From the NCBI RefSeq assembly GCF_009730915.1, contig NC_052480.1:2294001-2358000 (forward strand): a DNA stretch of 64,000 nucleotides. The letters run 5' to 3'. The notes under the pieces are model-generated. The model did not search any database. It saw only the letters and a program-made list of their open reading frames with translations, and was not told the origin of the DNA. Source of the DNA: Dioscorea cayenensis subsp. rotundata. Taxonomy: Eukaryota > Streptophyta > Magnoliopsida > Dioscoreales > Dioscoreaceae. Made by a program: the position numbers and the translations under genes. Positions 62,955 through 64,000 of the stretch are shown here, in pieces. Positions within the stretch are counted from its first letter, which is position 1. Each line of letters begins with the position of its first letter.

Positions 62955-64000
62955 TCACTTGGTATCTGTAAAATCGGCATCAATGACATCGCCGGTGTCT
63001 GGTCCCTTGTTTGGAGAGCCACCTTCTGGAGCAGCATCAGGTCCTGGCGCGGCCCCAGCTCCAGGTCCACCAGGCTGGTTGTAGAGAGACTGACCCAACT
63101 GCATCACCTCTTGGTTAAGGGCCGCCATGGCATCCTTCATGGCTTGTGTTGATCCACCCGAAATGGCATCTTTAAGCTCTCCTAGTTTGGCCTCCACCTT
63201 CTCTTTGACAGGAGCAGGCACTTTGTCACCTAACTCCTTCAATTGTTTTTCAGTCTGGTATACAACTGAATCTGCCTGGTTCTTTGTGTCTATGGCATCC
63301 CTCTTCTCTTTGTCCTCCTTTGCGAACCGCTCAGCTTCCTGCACCATCTTCTCCACCTGCAGAAACCCAGATCAGGTAAATAATGACTTTATCAGATGCT
63401 ATCCTTCCTTTTCCGAAGTCAATTGGCTTTACACTAGCACAAGAACGAGGGGGAAAATAATAAAAAAAGAAAGAAGACCTAACTGCTGTTAAATTCATAT
63501 GGGAAAAATGTACTTGGATGGTCTTGAAAATGATTTAAAAAACTGACAAAGGTGCACGAAAAAGAAATGGTAAAAAAAATTCATGAAAAAGTTGAACAAG
63601 ATGTAAGGTACAAAGATCCGAGTGAGGGGCAACAATGATAATAAGCTGCTACAATTAATTCATCATTAGTTTTCTTCCAGCAAAGTTAGAGAAATAAAAT
63701 GCTCTCAAAAAAGTGAAAAACCCTGCCCTTCTCTTTAACATCGCCATAATGTGCCCTAATAAGTATGACAGCCTATCAATAAATATGTAGGAATGCTTAC
63801 CTCATCACTGGGCAACGTGCTGGCCCCAGTAATTGTGATGTCTTGTTTCTTCCCGGTACCCTTGTCCACAGCTGTAACCGAAAGAATACCATTGGCATCA
63901 ATGTCAAACTTGACCTCAATCTGTGGGACTCCCCGAGGGGCTGGAGGAATTCCATCTAGACGGAAACTTCCAAGTGATTTATTGTCTCTCACAAATTCTC
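62955..64000 (-). CDS. stromal (plastid-type) Hsp70 chaperone, 3' part
   Basis: Hsp70 chaperones fold and import proteins using ATP. Two exons are visible on the minus strand: 64000-63801 (continuing beyond the window) and 63356-62955, with an intron at 63357-63800. The first encodes the substrate-binding domain ([40 protein letters not shown]). The second encodes the helical lid ([40 protein letters not shown]) and a Gly/Pro/Ala-rich linker, and ends [11 protein letters not shown]. That ending, close to [11 protein letters not shown], marks chloroplast Hsp70s; cytosolic ones end EEVD. The ATPase domain and transit peptide lie right of the window. Confidence 0.94.

Noticed and set aside
63127-63492. 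121-codon plus-strand frame at the Hsp70 locus
   Set aside because: Antisense shadow of the Hsp70 lid exon, running on into its intron.

Overview
This is nuclear DNA of a flowering plant. The genes have many phased introns with GT/AG borders, the spacers are very AT-rich and full of (TA)n tracts, and the families are plant families: trihelix GT-1, GRAS, R2R3-MYB, B12D, SKIP14-type F-box and plastid Hsp70. Coding GC is moderate, without the strong 5' GC gradient of grasses, so a non-grass angiosperm is likely. A yam-like monocot is possible, but the sequence alone does not settle the species. Gene calls come from reading translations and splice borders by eye; no database was searched. Layout, left to right: the 3' part of a divergent cytosolic pyruvate kinase (+, 402-5447); tRNA-Ser(GCU) (-, 6380-6461); an R2R3-MYB gene broken by a roughly 200 bp insert in its first exon (-, 8195-9110); an intronless GRAS regulator (-, 11810-13246); a 5'-truncated L1-type LINE with target-site duplications (13824-15650); a complete cytosolic glucose-6-phosphate dehydrogenase (+, 18779-24391); a possible 56-codon gene (+, 25285-25455); a YqaJ/lambda-exonuclease-type nuclease (+, 26551-28972); a SKIP14-like F-box gene (-, 30419-32474); a GT-1-type trihelix factor (+, 35976-40359); the spindle-checkpoint protein MAD2 (-, 40802-42075); a B12D/MLRQ-type mitochondrial protein (-, 42909-44862); a cytosolic GAPDH (+, 49163-52997); an ankyrin-repeat gene with two reading-frame breaks (+, 59823-62031); and the 3' end of a plastid-type Hsp70 (-, 62955-64000). 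The genes do not form a pathway cluster. Three are enzymes of central carbon metabolism (pyruvate kinase, G6PDH, GAPDH), which is ordinary for a gene-dense plant segment. MAD2 and GT-1 are convergent, as are the ankyrin gene and Hsp70. Non-genic DNA makes up about half of the window and holds readable small elements: a SINE-like insert splitting the MYB start from its DNA-binding domain; two TRIM-like fossils in introns of G6PDH and the trihelix gene; a LINE family whose shared 3' tail appears at several sites; three copies of a Tourist-like MITE, two of them between a G-box palindrome and the GAPDH TATA box; two palindromic MITEs set inside (TA)n microsatellites; a hAT-like GGCC-rich element; and a four-unit array of about 235 bp repeats ahead of the ankyrin gene, each unit carrying a splice-acceptor/donor-like pair.
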